The notes: a model not told the origin generated them from the letters alone. A DNA stretch of 51,689 nucleotides from Bacteroidota bacterium (GCA_023251675.1 JAHEYJ010000005.1:1-51689); one strand, 5' to 3'; positions 43,798 to 51,689 are shown, counted from the first letter of the stretch. Translations and numbers: made by a program.

Positions 43798-44124
43798 ATG
43801 CTTAAATTTGATAAACATATATTCATCTGCACCAATCAACGGGCGGGCAAACCCGGCGAAAAACCATCTTGCGGCGAAGCTCACGGAATGGAGATCGTGG
43901 AAGCATTTAAAACAAAGCTGAATGCAAAAAAACTTTCAATAAAAGTCCGTGCTCAAAGATCCGGATGCCTTGGCGTTTGTCTGTACGGACAAACCGTGGT
44001 CGTTTATCCCGAAGGAATTTTTTATGTGGGTGTTGAATTGAAAGATGTGGATGAGATCATTGAAGAACATATTATAAATAATCGTCCAGTTCAGCGCCTG
44101 GTCCTCTCTTCTGACAAATATTAA
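43798..44124 (+). CDS. Thioredoxin-like [2Fe-2S] ferredoxin
   Basis: 108 residues. Four Cys in the order of thioredoxin-fold 2Fe-2S proteins: Cys11 (IFICTNQR), Cys25 (KPSCGEAHG), Cys57 and Cys61 (RSGCLGVCLYG). The C-terminal VYPEGIFYVGVELKDVDEIIEEHI completes the fold. It is a small electron carrier; its partner is not in the window. The promoter box sits directly before the ATG and a 150-base foldback repeat follows the gene. Confidence 0.9.
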   Translation: MLKFDKHIFICTNQRAGKPGEKPSCGEAHGMEIVEAFKTKLNAKKLSIKVRAQRSGCLGVCLYGQTVVVYPEGIFYVGVELKDVDEIIEEHIINNRPVQRLVLSSDKY

Positions 44125-44126
44125 AT

Positions 44127-44272
44127 CCATAAATAACAAATAATAAAATCCAAATGACAAATAAATTCCAATTTTCAAAAATCAAAAATTCAAACTGAGA
44201 ACCCGTTTCGAATTTGATTTTTTGGCTTTTGTAGTTTATTTGGAATTTATTATTTGTATTTTTGAATTTCCC
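44127..44272. repeat. Long AT-rich foldback repeat
   Basis: The left arm (about 44131-44197) reads aacaaataataaaatccaaat and on to aaaaattcaaactgag; the right arm (about 44203-44272) is its imperfect inverse, ending in gaatttattatttgtatttt. The two arms could fold into a stem of about 65 bp. It fills the gap between the 2Fe-2S gene and the next small gene and contains no open frame of note. Confidence 0.75.
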
Positions 44273-44276
44273 ATTC

Positions 44277-44633
44277 ATGACCGATATATCTCCTTATCTC
44301 AACCGTCCCGACATTCTCAGCGACACCGCCAGGCAGGTCATCAAGGATTTTGGAATGCAGGGAATGGAAATTAATTTTTCAGGGAATACAGGTAATACGT
44401 ACGACGAATTATTTTCACAGATTCTCCCGCACATTGATAAACTTCTCAAAGCAGATCCGGGAAAATTTTATAACCTGATGTACCGTATCGATATAAGCGA
44501 AGTTCAGATCAAAAAAGCGGTTGAACAGGCCGCTGATAAATCTTTCTCTGAGGTCGTGACCGACCTGATCCTGAAGCGGGAACTGCTGAAAGTGGTGATG
44601 AGGAAAAATTATTCGTTGGGAAAAGAGCGATAA
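44277..44633 (+). CDS. Small protein of unknown function
   Basis: 118 residues from the ATG at 44277; an upstream TTG would add five residues from the foldback repeat and is unlikely. The protein is mostly helical and soluble: YLNRPDILSDTARQVIKDFGMQG, then TYDELFSQILPHIDKLLKADPGKFYNLMYRIDISEVQIKKAV, then VVTDLILKRELLKVVMRKNYS. No metal site, signal or known domain can be seen. The even, conserved look and the place next to lptE suggest a real gene. Function unknown. Confidence 0.75.
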   Translation: MTDISPYLNRPDILSDTARQVIKDFGMQGMEINFSGNTGNTYDELFSQILPHIDKLLKADPGKFYNLMYRIDISEVQIKKAVEQAADKSFSEVVTDLILKRELLKVVMRKNYSLGKER

Positions 44634-44663
44634 CCTTTCCCTGGGAGCCGGTGGTTTTCTCAT

Positions 44664-44671
44664 TATCTTTG
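44664..44671 (+). promoter_or_regulatory. -7 box TATCTTTG for lptE
   Basis: Exact TAnnTTTG match, 15 bases before the ATG at 44687. It supports this start over a frame that opens at 44651, before the box. Confidence 0.6.
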
Positions 44672-44686
44672 GCGGGTCATTTTAAA

Positions 44687-45202
44687 ATGAAACCTACATT
44701 TTCATATTGCCTGTTGCTTATTGCCTGTTGCCTGCTTGCATTTCCTTCCTGCAAGATCCATTATTCATTTTCCGGCGCTTCGGTATCTCCTGATATAAAA
44801 ACTGTTTCCATCCAGTATTTTAAAAATAATGCCACCCAGGCCAAACCTACCATCAGCCAGTCGTTCACGGAAGCACTCAAAAATATTTTTACGTCACAGA
44901 CAAACCTGGGTATTGTTTCCCAGAATGGGGACCTGAATTTTGATGGAGAAATTGTAAACTATGTCGTTTCTCCTGCCGCCATCCAAAGCAATGACCTGGC
45001 CGCTCTCAACCGCCTCACCATTACGGTGAATGTAAAATTCACCAACACAAAAAATGAAAAGCAAAACTTTGAAACCTCTTTTTCACGATACGCTGATTAT
45101 CCAAGCACAAAAAGTTTGAGTGAAGTTGAAGAGAATCTGATCAGCCAGATTAATGAACAGCTGGTGCAGGATATTTTTAACCGGGCCATGATCAACTGGT
45201 GA
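44687..45202 (+). CDS. lptE: LPS-assembly lipoprotein LptE
   Basis: 171 residues from the ATG at 44687, which starts the lipoprotein signal peptide MKPTFSYCLLLIACCLLAFPSC (Cys22). Its core is encoded by attgcctgttgc repeats. The mature part, KIHYSFSGASVSPDIKTVSIQYFKNNATQAKPTISQSFTEALKNIF, is the Bacteroidota LptE pattern, with FDGEIVNYVVSP and a C-terminal helix. LptE plugs the LptD barrel and helps insert LPS into the outer membrane. The order with a TPR gene, secG and groESL is common in Bacteroidota and supports the call. Confidence 0.88.
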   Translation: MKPTFSYCLLLIACCLLAFPSCKIHYSFSGASVSPDIKTVSIQYFKNNATQAKPTISQSFTEALKNIFTSQTNLGIVSQNGDLNFDGEIVNYVVSPAAIQSNDLAALNRLTITVNVKFTNTKNEKQNFETSFSRYADYPSTKSLSEVEENLISQINEQLVQDIFNRAMINW

Positions 45203-45256
45203 AACAAACAGCAGCATCGGCAGTGGCAGAAAACAGTCAACAACAATATTATTGTC

Positions 45257-45312
45257 ACGCGAGCGAAGTCGAAGCGCCTATTTCGTATTTTTCGTCCCGA
45301 TAGTTATCGGGA
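45257..45312. repeat. Dispersed-repeat cluster before the TPR gene
   Basis: cgcgagcgaagtcgaagcgc (45257-45276) is followed by the near-palindrome tcccgatagttatcggga (45295-45312), of the same family as the perfect palindrome inside the family 9 glycosyltransferase gene (8850-8867). Confidence 0.7.
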
Positions 45313-45331
45313 TTTATTTTTCGAAGATTCA

Positions 45332-46270
45332 ATGACCAAACAGGATTTCATACAATATCTCTCCCATCCGGAAAATCTAAACGACAGTTCCATGGGCAAA
45401 CTGGAGAAATTAGTTCAGGAGTATCCCTATTTCCAGTTGGGCAGAATGTTATACCTGAAAAACCTTCATAATGAGAATAGCATTGATTACGAAAAAAATC
45501 TTCATATCACTTCCGCTTACGCTTCCAACGGAAAGGTTCTCTATAATCTTATTAAGAAAAAGAAAGAAGAAAGACCGGAGGTCATAATGCAGAAGCAGGA
45601 GACAGAACAAACGGTTTTCATTAACCCGCTTTCAGAAATACATATAGAAGCAAAAACCGAAAAAGAGATCATTCCAAAACTTGAACCGGTTGCCCTGTTA
45701 CAGGAAATGCCAATGGCCACAAAAGAAGTGAAGAAGGACGAATACGATGAATTGGAAGTGCTGGAAAAAGAAATGCTGAGGGAGGTTTATCGAACCTCAA
45801 TGACGATTGATTTGATTGAGGGAAAAGAGGCAGAAGATAAAGTTCAGGAGGCAAGAGAAAAACCATCATCCATTAGCCATCCTCCATCCTCCATTTCTCA
45901 GACTTATTCCTTTAATGACTGGCTAAAAGTTATTAGCGGTAATACTCCCGAATCGGTTATTGAGGAAAAAACCATTCAGAAAAAACAAAAGAGCGAGATC
46001 ATTGACAAGTTCATACTTGAAGAAACAGTTAAAATTGCGCCCAAACCCAAAGCTGAATTCTATTCGGCTGAAGGAATGGCAAAGAAAAGCATTCAGGACA
46101 ATGAAGTCTTTGTATCTGAAACCCTGGCCAGCATTTATTTAAAGCAGGGCAACCTTCCAAAAGCGCTCCGTGCCTATGAAATTTTACTTGTGAAGCATCC
46201 CGAAAAGTTTCATATATTCGCTCCCCTTTTGGAGAAAATAAAAAAGCTCCTTAAGGACCAAAAACAATAA
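45332..46270 (+). CDS. TPR-containing protein of unknown function
   Basis: 312 residues. N-terminal helical region (TKQDFIQYLSHPENL...LVQEYPYFQLGRMLYLKNLHNENSIDYEKNLHITSAYASN), a long Lys/Glu-rich, low-complexity linker (about 75-250, including the repeat-derived SSISHPPSSISQ), and a C-terminal single TPR-like helix pair (ETLASIYLKQGNLPKALRAYEILLVKHPEK, about 268-298). No signal peptide, so probably cytoplasmic. Located between lptE and secG in many Bacteroidota. Function unknown; a link to secretion or envelope assembly is inferred only from place. Confidence 0.8.
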   Translation: MTKQDFIQYLSHPENLNDSSMGKLEKLVQEYPYFQLGRMLYLKNLHNENSIDYEKNLHITSAYASNGKVLYNLIKKKKEERPEVIMQKQETEQTVFINPLSEIHIEAKTEKEIIPKLEPVALLQEMPMATKEVKKDEYDELEVLEKEMLREVYRTSMTIDLIEGKEAEDKVQEAREKPSSISHPPSSISQTYSFNDWLKVISGNTPESVIEEKTIQKKQKSEIIDKFILEETVKIAPKPKAEFYSAEGMAKKSIQDNEVFVSETLASIYLKQGNLPKALRAYEILLVKHPEKFHIFAPLLEKIKKLLKDQKQ

Positions 46271-46357
46271 TAACAGGAGGCAAGCGGATGAATACAGATT
46301 CAAACAGAATCTGCCTGAAGCTAAAACAATCCGTCTGAATCCAAGAATCTTAAAAGT

Positions 46358-46720
46358 ATGGCAACGTTTCTTTCAATCCTCATCATCATTGTATGTGTTC
46401 TGCTGGTACTCGTTGTACTCATTCAGAATCCGAAAGGAGGAGGAATAGCCTCTAACTTTATGTCCACAAACCAGTTCATTGGCGCGCGCCAGCAGGTCGA
46501 ACTCATTGAGCAGATCACATGGGGATTTGTAGGCGGCCTTGTTGTTCTCTGTATTGCTTTTGCAGCCATCGTTGGAACCGGCAGCGGTAAAACAGAAACC
46601 AACGAATCTATTGTAGGAAAATCAGAAATGCCAATGCCCGGCTCTGGAGCCACCATGCCTGTTCAGCAACAAGGCCCTGCCAAACAACCTGTTTCTAACC
46701 CTGCACAGCAGCCTAAATGA
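46358..46720 (+). CDS. secG: Preprotein translocase subunit SecG
   Basis: 120 residues: two membrane helices (FLSILIIIVCVLLVLVVLIQ, 4-23, and WGFVGGLVVLCIAFAAIVG, 56-74) around the cytoplasmic loop NPKGGGIASNF, the SecG signature. The Pro/Gln/Met-rich C-terminal tail (about 85-120) is a Bacteroidota-style extension. SecG assists SecYE in export. Upstream is a 87-base gap that holds a CCGTCTGAATC repeat. Confidence 0.93.
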   Translation: MATFLSILIIIVCVLLVLVVLIQNPKGGGIASNFMSTNQFIGARQQVELIEQITWGFVGGLVVLCIAFAAIVGTGSGKTETNESIVGKSEMPMPGSGATMPVQQQGPAKQPVSNPAQQPK

Positions 46721-46727
46721 GCCAACC

Positions 46728-46746
46728 TGTCATCAGAAGTCTGACA
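46728..46746. promoter_or_regulatory. Candidate operator TGTCA-N9-TGACA upstream of groES
   Basis: tgtcatcagaagtctgaca is an inverted repeat with 5-bp arms, 128 bases before groES and just after the secG stop. There is no CIRCE element (TTAGCACTC-N9-GAGTGCTAA) in the gap, so heat-shock control would need another site; this is a candidate only. Confidence 0.35.
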
Positions 46747-46873
46747 TCATTTGCTGGCTGGTATTTTATTGCTGAAAAATTGTCTTATTATAAAGAAAAT
46801 TCGACCGCTGGCATAACTTATGACAAAGGCGAGTCACTCAATTAAACATCAATTACTAACTAAATAAAAAAAC

Positions 46874-47158
46874 ATGGCAAAAGTTAAATTTCAACCACAG
46901 GGAGACCGGGTTCTTGTAGAAGCAGCTCCCGCAGAAGAAAAAACAGCTGGCGGAATCATTATTCCCGACACAGCAAAAGAAAAACCACAGAAAGGAACGA
47001 TCGTAGCCGTTGGGCCGGGTAAAAAGAAAGATGAACCCATGACAGTAAAAGTGGGCGACACTGTTTTCTACGGAAAATATTCCGGAACTGAGATCACTGT
47101 TGACGGAAAAGAATTTCTCATCATGCGCCAGGACGATGTGTTTGGTGTGATTGGATAA
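46874..47158 (+). CDS. groES: Co-chaperonin GroES
   Basis: 94 residues, standard length. [42 protein letters not shown] contains the mobile loop (residues 17-33) that caps GroEL, and [32 protein letters not shown] is the usual C-terminal half. Forms a heptameric lid for GroEL. It precedes groEL by 86 bases with a hairpin element in between. Confidence 0.97.
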   Translation: MAKVKFQPQGDRVLVEAAPAEEKTAGGIIIPDTAKEKPQKGTIVAVGPGKKKDEPMTVKVGDTVFYGKYSGTEITVDGKEFLIMRQDDVFGVIG

Positions 47159-47172
47159 AAATAAAAACAACA

Positions 47173-47225
47173 TGCCCCTTCCCTAAAGGGGGAAATACAT
47201 ATACAGCTCCCTTTAGGGCGGGGGC
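47173..47225. repeat. Inverted CCCTAAAGGG element between groES and groEL
   Basis: gccccttccctaaaggggg and ctccctttagggcgggggc face each other around a short AT spacer. It may fold into a hairpin inside the groESL message, where it could act as a processing or stabilising site. Its unit resembles the palindrome after frr. Confidence 0.7.
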
Positions 47226-47244
47226 TACAAAATCTAAAAATCAA

Positions 47245-48879
47245 ATGGCAAAAAAAATAACTTACGATACCGATGCTCGCGATGCGATGAAGCGCGGTGT
47301 TGACGCATTGGCAAATGCAGTAAAGGTGACACTCGGACCGAAAGGCCGCAATGTTATCATTGACAAAAAATTTGGTGCACCTCAGATCACTAAAGACGGT
47401 GTAACCGTTGCAAAGGAAATTGAATTGCAGGATGCAGTAGAAAATATGGGAGCACAACTTTTAAAAGAAGTGGCTTCTAAAACTGCTGATATGGCAGGTG
47501 ACGGAACGACTACCGCTACGGTGCTCGCGCAAGCGATCGTAACTGCAGGTCTGAAGAACGTTGCCGCCGGTGCCAATCCGATGGATCTGAAACGCGGTAT
47601 CGATAAAGCGGTTGAAGCCGTTGTTGCTGACCTGAAAAAACAATCCAAATCGGTTGGCGATGACAACAAAAAGATCGAACAGGTTGCTACCATCTCTGCA
47701 AACAACGATTCAACAATTGGAAAACTGATCGCGCAGGCAATGCAGAAGGTGAAGAAAGAAGGCGTTATCACTGTGGAGGAAGCAAAAGGTACTGAAACCA
47801 CTGTAGAAGTGGTAGAAGGTATGCAATTCGACCGCGGATATGTTTCTCCTTATTTTGTTACGAACGCTGATAAAATGGAAGCCGTACTGGACAGCCCGTA
47901 CATTCTTCTTTACGACAAGAAATTGTCTACGATGAAAGAATTACTTCCTATCCTCGAAAAAGCAGCTCAAACCGGAAAGCCTCTTCTCATCATTTGCGAA
48001 GACTTAGACGGAGAAGCGCTTGCTACTCTTGTTGTAAATAAAATTCGTGGTGCGCTGAAAATCTGCGCTGTGAAAGCTCCGGGCTTTGGCGATCGCAGAA
48101 AGGAAATGATGCAAGACCTTGCCACATTAACCGGCGGAACGTTGATCTCTGAAGAAAGAGGTTTTAAACTGGAAAATGCTGATCTTTCTTATCTCGGAAC
48201 AGCGGAGAAAGTGACGATCGACAAAGACAATACAACGCTCGTTGGAGGTGCAGGTAAAAAAGCCGATATCACGGCACGTGTGAACCAGATCAAAGCGCAA
48301 ATTGAATCCACTACTTCCGATTACGACAAAGAAAAATTGCAGGAACGTCTTGCTAAATTAGCGGGCGGTGTTGCAGTTCTTTATGTGGGAGCAGCTTCTG
48401 AAGTGGAAATGAAAGAAAAGAAAGACCGTGTGGATGACGCGCTTCATGCTACCCGCGCTGCTGTGGAAGAAGGCATCGTTGCAGGTGGTGGAGTTGCATA
48501 CATTCGTGCAATTGATACGATTGAAAAAATGAAAGGATCTAACGAAGACGAAGCAACGGGAATTGCAATCGTCAGACGCGCATTGGAAGAACCGCTCCGC
48601 CAGATCGCTGAGAACGCAGGCGTGGAAGGTTCCATTGCTGTACAAAAAGTACGCGAAGGCAAAGGCGACTTTGGTTTCAACGCACGCACCGATGTGTATG
48701 AAAATCTCATCGCAGCCGGCGTAATTGATCCTACTAAAGTTGTTCGTGTTGCCCTGGAAAATGCAGCTTCTGTTGGAGGAATGATCCTTACGACGGAGTG
48801 CGTTCTTGCAGACATCAAAGAAGAAAAATCTGCTATGCCCCCAATGCCGGGCGGCATGGGCGGTGGAATGGATTACTAA
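47245..48879 (+). CDS. groL: Chaperonin GroEL
   Basis: 544 residues, standard length. ATP site residues are in [30 protein letters not shown] and [10 protein letters not shown]; the apical substrate-binding face and hinge are intact. It ends in the usual Gly-Gly-Met tail ([13 protein letters not shown]), which lines the folding cavity. The gene is part of the secG - groES - groEL order and is followed by a strong terminator. Confidence 0.98.
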   Translation: MAKKITYDTDARDAMKRGVDALANAVKVTLGPKGRNVIIDKKFGAPQITKDGVTVAKEIELQDAVENMGAQLLKEVASKTADMAGDGTTTATVLAQAIVTAGLKNVAAGANPMDLKRGIDKAVEAVVADLKKQSKSVGDDNKKIEQVATISANNDSTIGKLIAQAMQKVKKEGVITVEEAKGTETTVEVVEGMQFDRGYVSPYFVTNADKMEAVLDSPYILLYDKKLSTMKELLPILEKAAQTGKPLLIICEDLDGEALATLVVNKIRGALKICAVKAPGFGDRRKEMMQDLATLTGGTLISEERGFKLENADLSYLGTAEKVTIDKDNTTLVGGAGKKADITARVNQIKAQIESTTSDYDKEKLQERLAKLAGGVAVLYVGAASEVEMKEKKDRVDDALHATRAAVEEGIVAGGGVAYIRAIDTIEKMKGSNEDEATGIAIVRRALEEPLRQIAENAGVEGSIAVQKVREGKGDFGFNARTDVYENLIAAGVIDPTKVVRVALENAASVGGMILTTECVLADIKEEKSAMPPMPGGMGGGMDY

Positions 48880-48911
48880 GAGAACAAAGACTCAAGTTAA
48901 AAGTCAAAAGA

Positions 48912-48947
48912 AAGCCCTTCCCGATTTATCGGGAGGGGCTTTTTATT
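48912..48947. terminator. Intrinsic terminator after groEL, overlapping the end of the sulfatase gene
   Basis: A 13-bp stem with one G:U pair and a ttta loop (48912-48941), followed by a T run. The convergent sulfatase gene stops at 48943, within the tail, so the hairpin probably ends both transcripts. Confidence 0.85.
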
Positions 48948-50436
48948 TTCCTTTAAGCTCAGTATTGAAGGCTTCGTCTTTCAACAATGGAAGCGAAGTT
49001 CCAAAGCAGGTATTGAATACAACCCGGAAAGAATTCACAGGAGAAATAGAATCATAAAGCGACCTTTCACTTGTACTGTCAGGAAAAAGATACACATTGA
49101 AAATAGTGGATGCTTCTGAAAGTCGTTCTTCATAGGGAATTTCTTTCAGATCGCGGAATCCATGATCGCCCTGGATAATGATAATTGGCTTTCCCTTTTC
49201 ATGAGCGAGAATATTGTCGATCGCATTCATCAGCAGTTGATTCGTGTACTTTAATTGTTTCAGGTATTTTTCTTTTCTGCTCTCCTCGTTACGGGCATAT
49301 TCTTCGCTCATTTTATTGCCCCGTTCATCATAAAAAAAAGGCAAATGGGGCATCATCAGATGTGCATAACAAAAAACAGGTTGTATATGCTGTAATTCGA
49401 TGGAATTCAATCGGGAGAATATTTTCAGGTTTTCCTCCCCCAGATTCCTGGTTAATGCATCTTCATCCGTAATGTTTAATTTTTCAGTGAAAAGGAAAAA
49501 CACAGTCCGGTCAAATAAATTTATCTGGTGATAATTAGGATCATTATATAAGGCTGTTTTTCCACCCAGATCAAAAATTGATTGGTTGATTATTCTGTAT
49601 CCGTTTTCGGCAAATGTTCTGACAACAACAGAATTATTAACCAAATCATATACTTGAGATATTTGCACCTTTTGTGCTTCTTCGTAAGACTTCAAATTCA
49701 AATAGGACAGATTGAGTGTTGAAGCAATGCTGAACGGCGTTGAATTATAGTTGCTCCTGCTTTTTTCAGCCACAAAAAAACCCTTGTCTTTTAGAAAACC
49801 AGTCAGCTCTTTATTATCATAGTTCCAGAATTTTTTAAGGTTCGGCGAACCGGTGTAGGCATCGAGAACGATGAAATACACATTTCGTCTTTTCTCCTGT
49901 TGAATTTTTATCGAGGAAGTGTTGATTTTATCTTGCAGCTTAACTGCAAAAAGATTTTGAAAAGCAAATTGATAAATTTCCCAAAGCAGGAATAAGGCAA
50001 AGATGAGATTGAGGTAGTTGTTCAGTCCGGTTAATTTTCCTTTTGCTCTTTTCAACAATAAAAAAACCGTAAAAACCAGCAACCCCATAAGCAGAAACAA
50101 AACAATATGAAACTTCTGAAAGAGGTTGTAATAAACCAGGTTATAAATAAATTTGATCCCAAACAAAGAATAGTAAATATCAAAATAGAAAAGCGAAAAG
50201 AGGAGCACGAACAAAGCGACGATCCCTCCCCGTATTTTTTCTTTACAGGCCTTGCTGAAAATGAATTGTACCAGGAGCCAGAAAACAAGGACGAAAATTA
50301 AAAAAACGGCTTCTCTCTTCAGTTCAAGTGGAGCGAACAATAACTTGCGACGAAATGTATTGAAAACGAATAGCAGAAGAAGAAAAAAAGGATAAAGCAC
50401 AAACGGGCCTGAAGGTCTTTGTATTTTCAGTTTCAT
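48943..50436 (-). CDS. Membrane sulfatase-fold protein (phosphoethanolamine/LTA-synthase type hydrolase fold)
   Basis: 497 residues from the ATG at 50436; a GTG/ATG five codons earlier lies inside the -7 box TATGTTTG (50441-50448), so this start is preferred. Four to five N-terminal helices (about 10-165), then an alkaline-phosphatase/sulfatase fold: VYFIVLDAYTGS (metal-binding Asp and the Thr nucleophile position), FCYAHLMMPHLPFFYDERG, and IIIQGDHGFRD with the second metal pair. Such proteins transfer phosphoethanolamine or glycerol-phosphate, or cleave sulfate; the substrate is unknown. It follows RNase G/E and is read away from it, with its own promoter. Confidence 0.82.
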   Translation of the reverse strand: MKLKIQRPSGPFVLYPFFLLLLFVFNTFRRKLLFAPLELKREAVFLIFVLVFWLLVQFIFSKACKEKIRGGIVALFVLLFSLFYFDIYYSLFGIKFIYNLVYYNLFQKFHIVLFLLMGLLVFTVFLLLKRAKGKLTGLNNYLNLIFALFLLWEIYQFAFQNLFAVKLQDKINTSSIKIQQEKRRNVYFIVLDAYTGSPNLKKFWNYDNKELTGFLKDKGFFVAEKSRSNYNSTPFSIASTLNLSYLNLKSYEEAQKVQISQVYDLVNNSVVVRTFAENGYRIINQSIFDLGGKTALYNDPNYHQINLFDRTVFFLFTEKLNITDEDALTRNLGEENLKIFSRLNSIELQHIQPVFCYAHLMMPHLPFFYDERGNKMSEEYARNEESRKEKYLKQLKYTNQLLMNAIDNILAHEKGKPIIIIQGDHGFRDLKEIPYEERLSEASTIFNVYLFPDSTSERSLYDSISPVNSFRVVFNTCFGTSLPLLKDEAFNTELKGK

Positions 50437-50440
50437 CTGC

Positions 50441-50448
50441 CAAACATA
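50441..50448 (-). promoter_or_regulatory. -7 box TATGTTTG for the sulfatase-fold gene
   Basis: Exact TAnnTTTG match ending 4 bases before the ATG at 50436 and lying just after the RNase G/E stop. It decides the start codon. Confidence 0.6.
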
Positions 50449-50452
50449 CAAA

Positions 50453-51689
50453 TCAGATCTTTATTTCTTCCTCGTTCTTATTGAAGAAATGATATTCAAG
50501 AATTTGCTGTGAAGAAACAGGTTTCACATTCACCTTCCTGCCGTATTTCAAAAACCATTTTTGTTTGCGGCTGGGCAACCCTTTAGTGAAATACGCTTCT
50601 ATAAACGGATGAACCGCAAGAGTCAGGTTTCGCTGATTCTGCTCTTTCATTAAATAATTCAAATCCTTTTCAATCTGATCGGCAAGCAGGATGCTTGACT
50701 GCACCTCTCCTGTTCCGCCGCACGACGGACATTTCTCAGTAGTAATTTCTTTCACCTGCGGACGAACCCGCTCACGGGTGATCTGCACCAATCCGAATTT
50801 GCTTGGAGGAAGAATGGTATGGGTGGCCGGGTCATTCTTCATGGCATCTTTCAGCCGTTCAAAGAGCGTTTTGCGATGACTTGGGTTTCGCATATCAATG
50901 AAATCACATACAATGATTCCACCGATATCACGAAGACGAAGCTGACGGGCAATTTCTTCAGCTGCTTCCAGGTTCATTTCGAGTGCATTTGCGTCCTGGT
51001 CCTTGTTGGAATGCGCGCGATGCCCGCTGTTCACATCAATCACATGCAGGGCTTCGGTATGTTCCAGGATCAGGTAACCGCCCGATTTGATATTTACGAT
51101 TTTTCCAAAAGAAGCTTTTATCTGCTTGTCAATACCGAAATGCTCAAAAATGGGCAAGTTACCCTTGTAAAACTTAACTATACTTTCTTTGTCAGGAGCT
51201 ATTGTATGGATGTAGGATTTAATATCATTGTAAAGATTTTGGTTGTTTACGAAAATTCCGGAGAAGGATGCGTTGAGTATATCCCGAAGAATGGTAATGG
51301 AACGGTTCATTTCTCCCAGCATAATTTTCGGAGGCGTAGAGCCTTTAAGTGCATGAAACATTTTCTCCCATTTTTCCGAAAGATCTTTCATATCTGTATC
51401 CAGTTCGGCTACCGTTTTGTTTTCCGCAACGGTCCTTATAATTACGCCGAAGTTTTTTGGTTTAATGCTCTGCACCAGCCTGCGCAAACGTTCGCGCTCA
51501 TCCAATCTTCTTATCTTTTGAGAAATGGATATTTTATCTGAGAATGGAATGAGTACCAGAAATCTTCCCGGAAGAGAAATATCGGCAGTCAGGCGCGGGC
51601 CTTTGTTGGAGATCGGCTCTTTCATGATCTGCACCAGCATGTTCTGGTTGTTGTGCAGCACTTTGGTCACCTTGCCGGACTTCACAATA
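50453..51689 (-). CDS. rng: Ribonuclease G/E, C-terminal part (5' end outside window)
   Basis: Endoribonuclease for rRNA and mRNA processing. The frame runs off the window edge, so the N-terminus and the start of the S1 domain are missing; about 411 of roughly 515 residues are visible. Catalytic metal ligands lie in LHVIDVNSGHRAHS and IIVCDFIDMRNP (two Asp). The zinc-link motif CPSCGGTG is present near visible residue 328. The end of the S1 region (KVTKVLHNNQNMLVQIMKEP) is visible at the edge. Nothing looks broken. Confidence 0.95.
   Translation of the reverse strand, partial: IVKSGKVTKVLHNNQNMLVQIMKEPISNKGPRLTADISLPGRFLVLIPFSDKISISQKIRRLDERERLRRLVQSIKPKNFGVIIRTVAENKTVAELDTDMKDLSEKWEKMFHALKGSTPPKIMLGEMNRSITILRDILNASFSGIFVNNQNLYNDIKSYIHTIAPDKESIVKFYKGNLPIFEHFGIDKQIKASFGKIVNIKSGGYLILEHTEALHVIDVNSGHRAHSNKDQDANALEMNLEAAEEIARQLRLRDIGGIIVCDFIDMRNPSHRKTLFERLKDAMKNDPATHTILPPSKFGLVQITRERVRPQVKEITTEKCPSCGGTGEVQSSILLADQIEKDLNYLMKEQNQRNLTLAVHPFIEAYFTKGLPSRKQKWFLKYGRKVNVKPVSSQQILEYHFFNKNEEEIKI

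Noticed and set aside
46721-46873. Sigma-54 promoter or CIRCE element before groES
   Set aside because: TGGC and TTGC words are present, but the GG-to-GC spacing is wrong for sigma-54, and no CIRCE inverted repeat is found.

Overview
This window is chromosomal DNA of a member of the Bacteroidota. Four things point there: type IX secretion (T9SS) proteins (a PorV-like barrel, a C25 sortase-like peptidase and a secreted protein with a type A sorting tail), the Bacteroidota -7 promoter box TAnnTTTG or TAnnTTCG upstream of many genes, Bacteroidota-type families (LptE, HU-CCDC81/SPOR, DUF1571), and the order lptE - TPR gene - secG - groES - groEL. Base composition is moderate, with one clearly AT-rich gene (14.7-16.3 kb). 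I see no tRNA, rRNA, CRISPR array, transposase or phage gene.

Layout. 0-5.3 kb: end of serS, gmhA (LPS heptose), and a leftward transketolase/aminotransferase operon whose transketolase is cut by one in-frame TGA. 5.4-8.2 kb: comM and two related small lipoproteins. 8.2-14.7 kb: a family 9 (heptosyl)transferase, a thioesterase diverging from hemJ, a leftward kdsB - lipoprotein - SPOR - lipoprotein run, and a LysM-containing DUF1571 protein. 14.7-19 kb: a GT39-like membrane glycosyltransferase and a TonB-dependent receptor. 19-25.5 kb: dprA, nrdB, frr, then a leftward radical SAM/SPASM gene followed by a T9SS-secreted beta-propeller protein. 25.6-32.8 kb: MMPL/RND exporter, rfbA plus an epimerase, polyprenyl synthase, lepA. 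32.9-43.7 kb: purS and pssA (leftward), two tandem paralogous GT-C-like membrane proteins, and the PorV-like/C25 pair. 43.8-48.9 kb: 2Fe-2S protein, a small unknown protein, lptE, TPR protein, secG, groES, groEL. 48.9-51.7 kb: leftward RNase G/E (5' end outside the window) and a membrane sulfatase-fold protein.

Several genes serve the cell envelope: GmhA, the GT9 enzyme, KdsB and LptE make or place LPS; RfbA, the epimerase, the polyprenyl synthase and the GT-C proteins fit surface glycan synthesis; PorV-like and C25 proteins fit secretion and anchoring of T9SS cargo such as the propeller protein. ComM and DprA both belong to natural transformation.

Two genome-wide habits stand out. First, several -7 boxes end only 4-8 nt before the start codon, which implies leaderless mRNAs and corrects several start sites. 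Second, families of short AT-rich or palindromic repeats are scattered not only between genes but inside them, in frame, at tolerant places: signal peptides, loops of the T9SS tail, a membrane segment, and a 12-codon palindrome cassette inside the GT9 enzyme.
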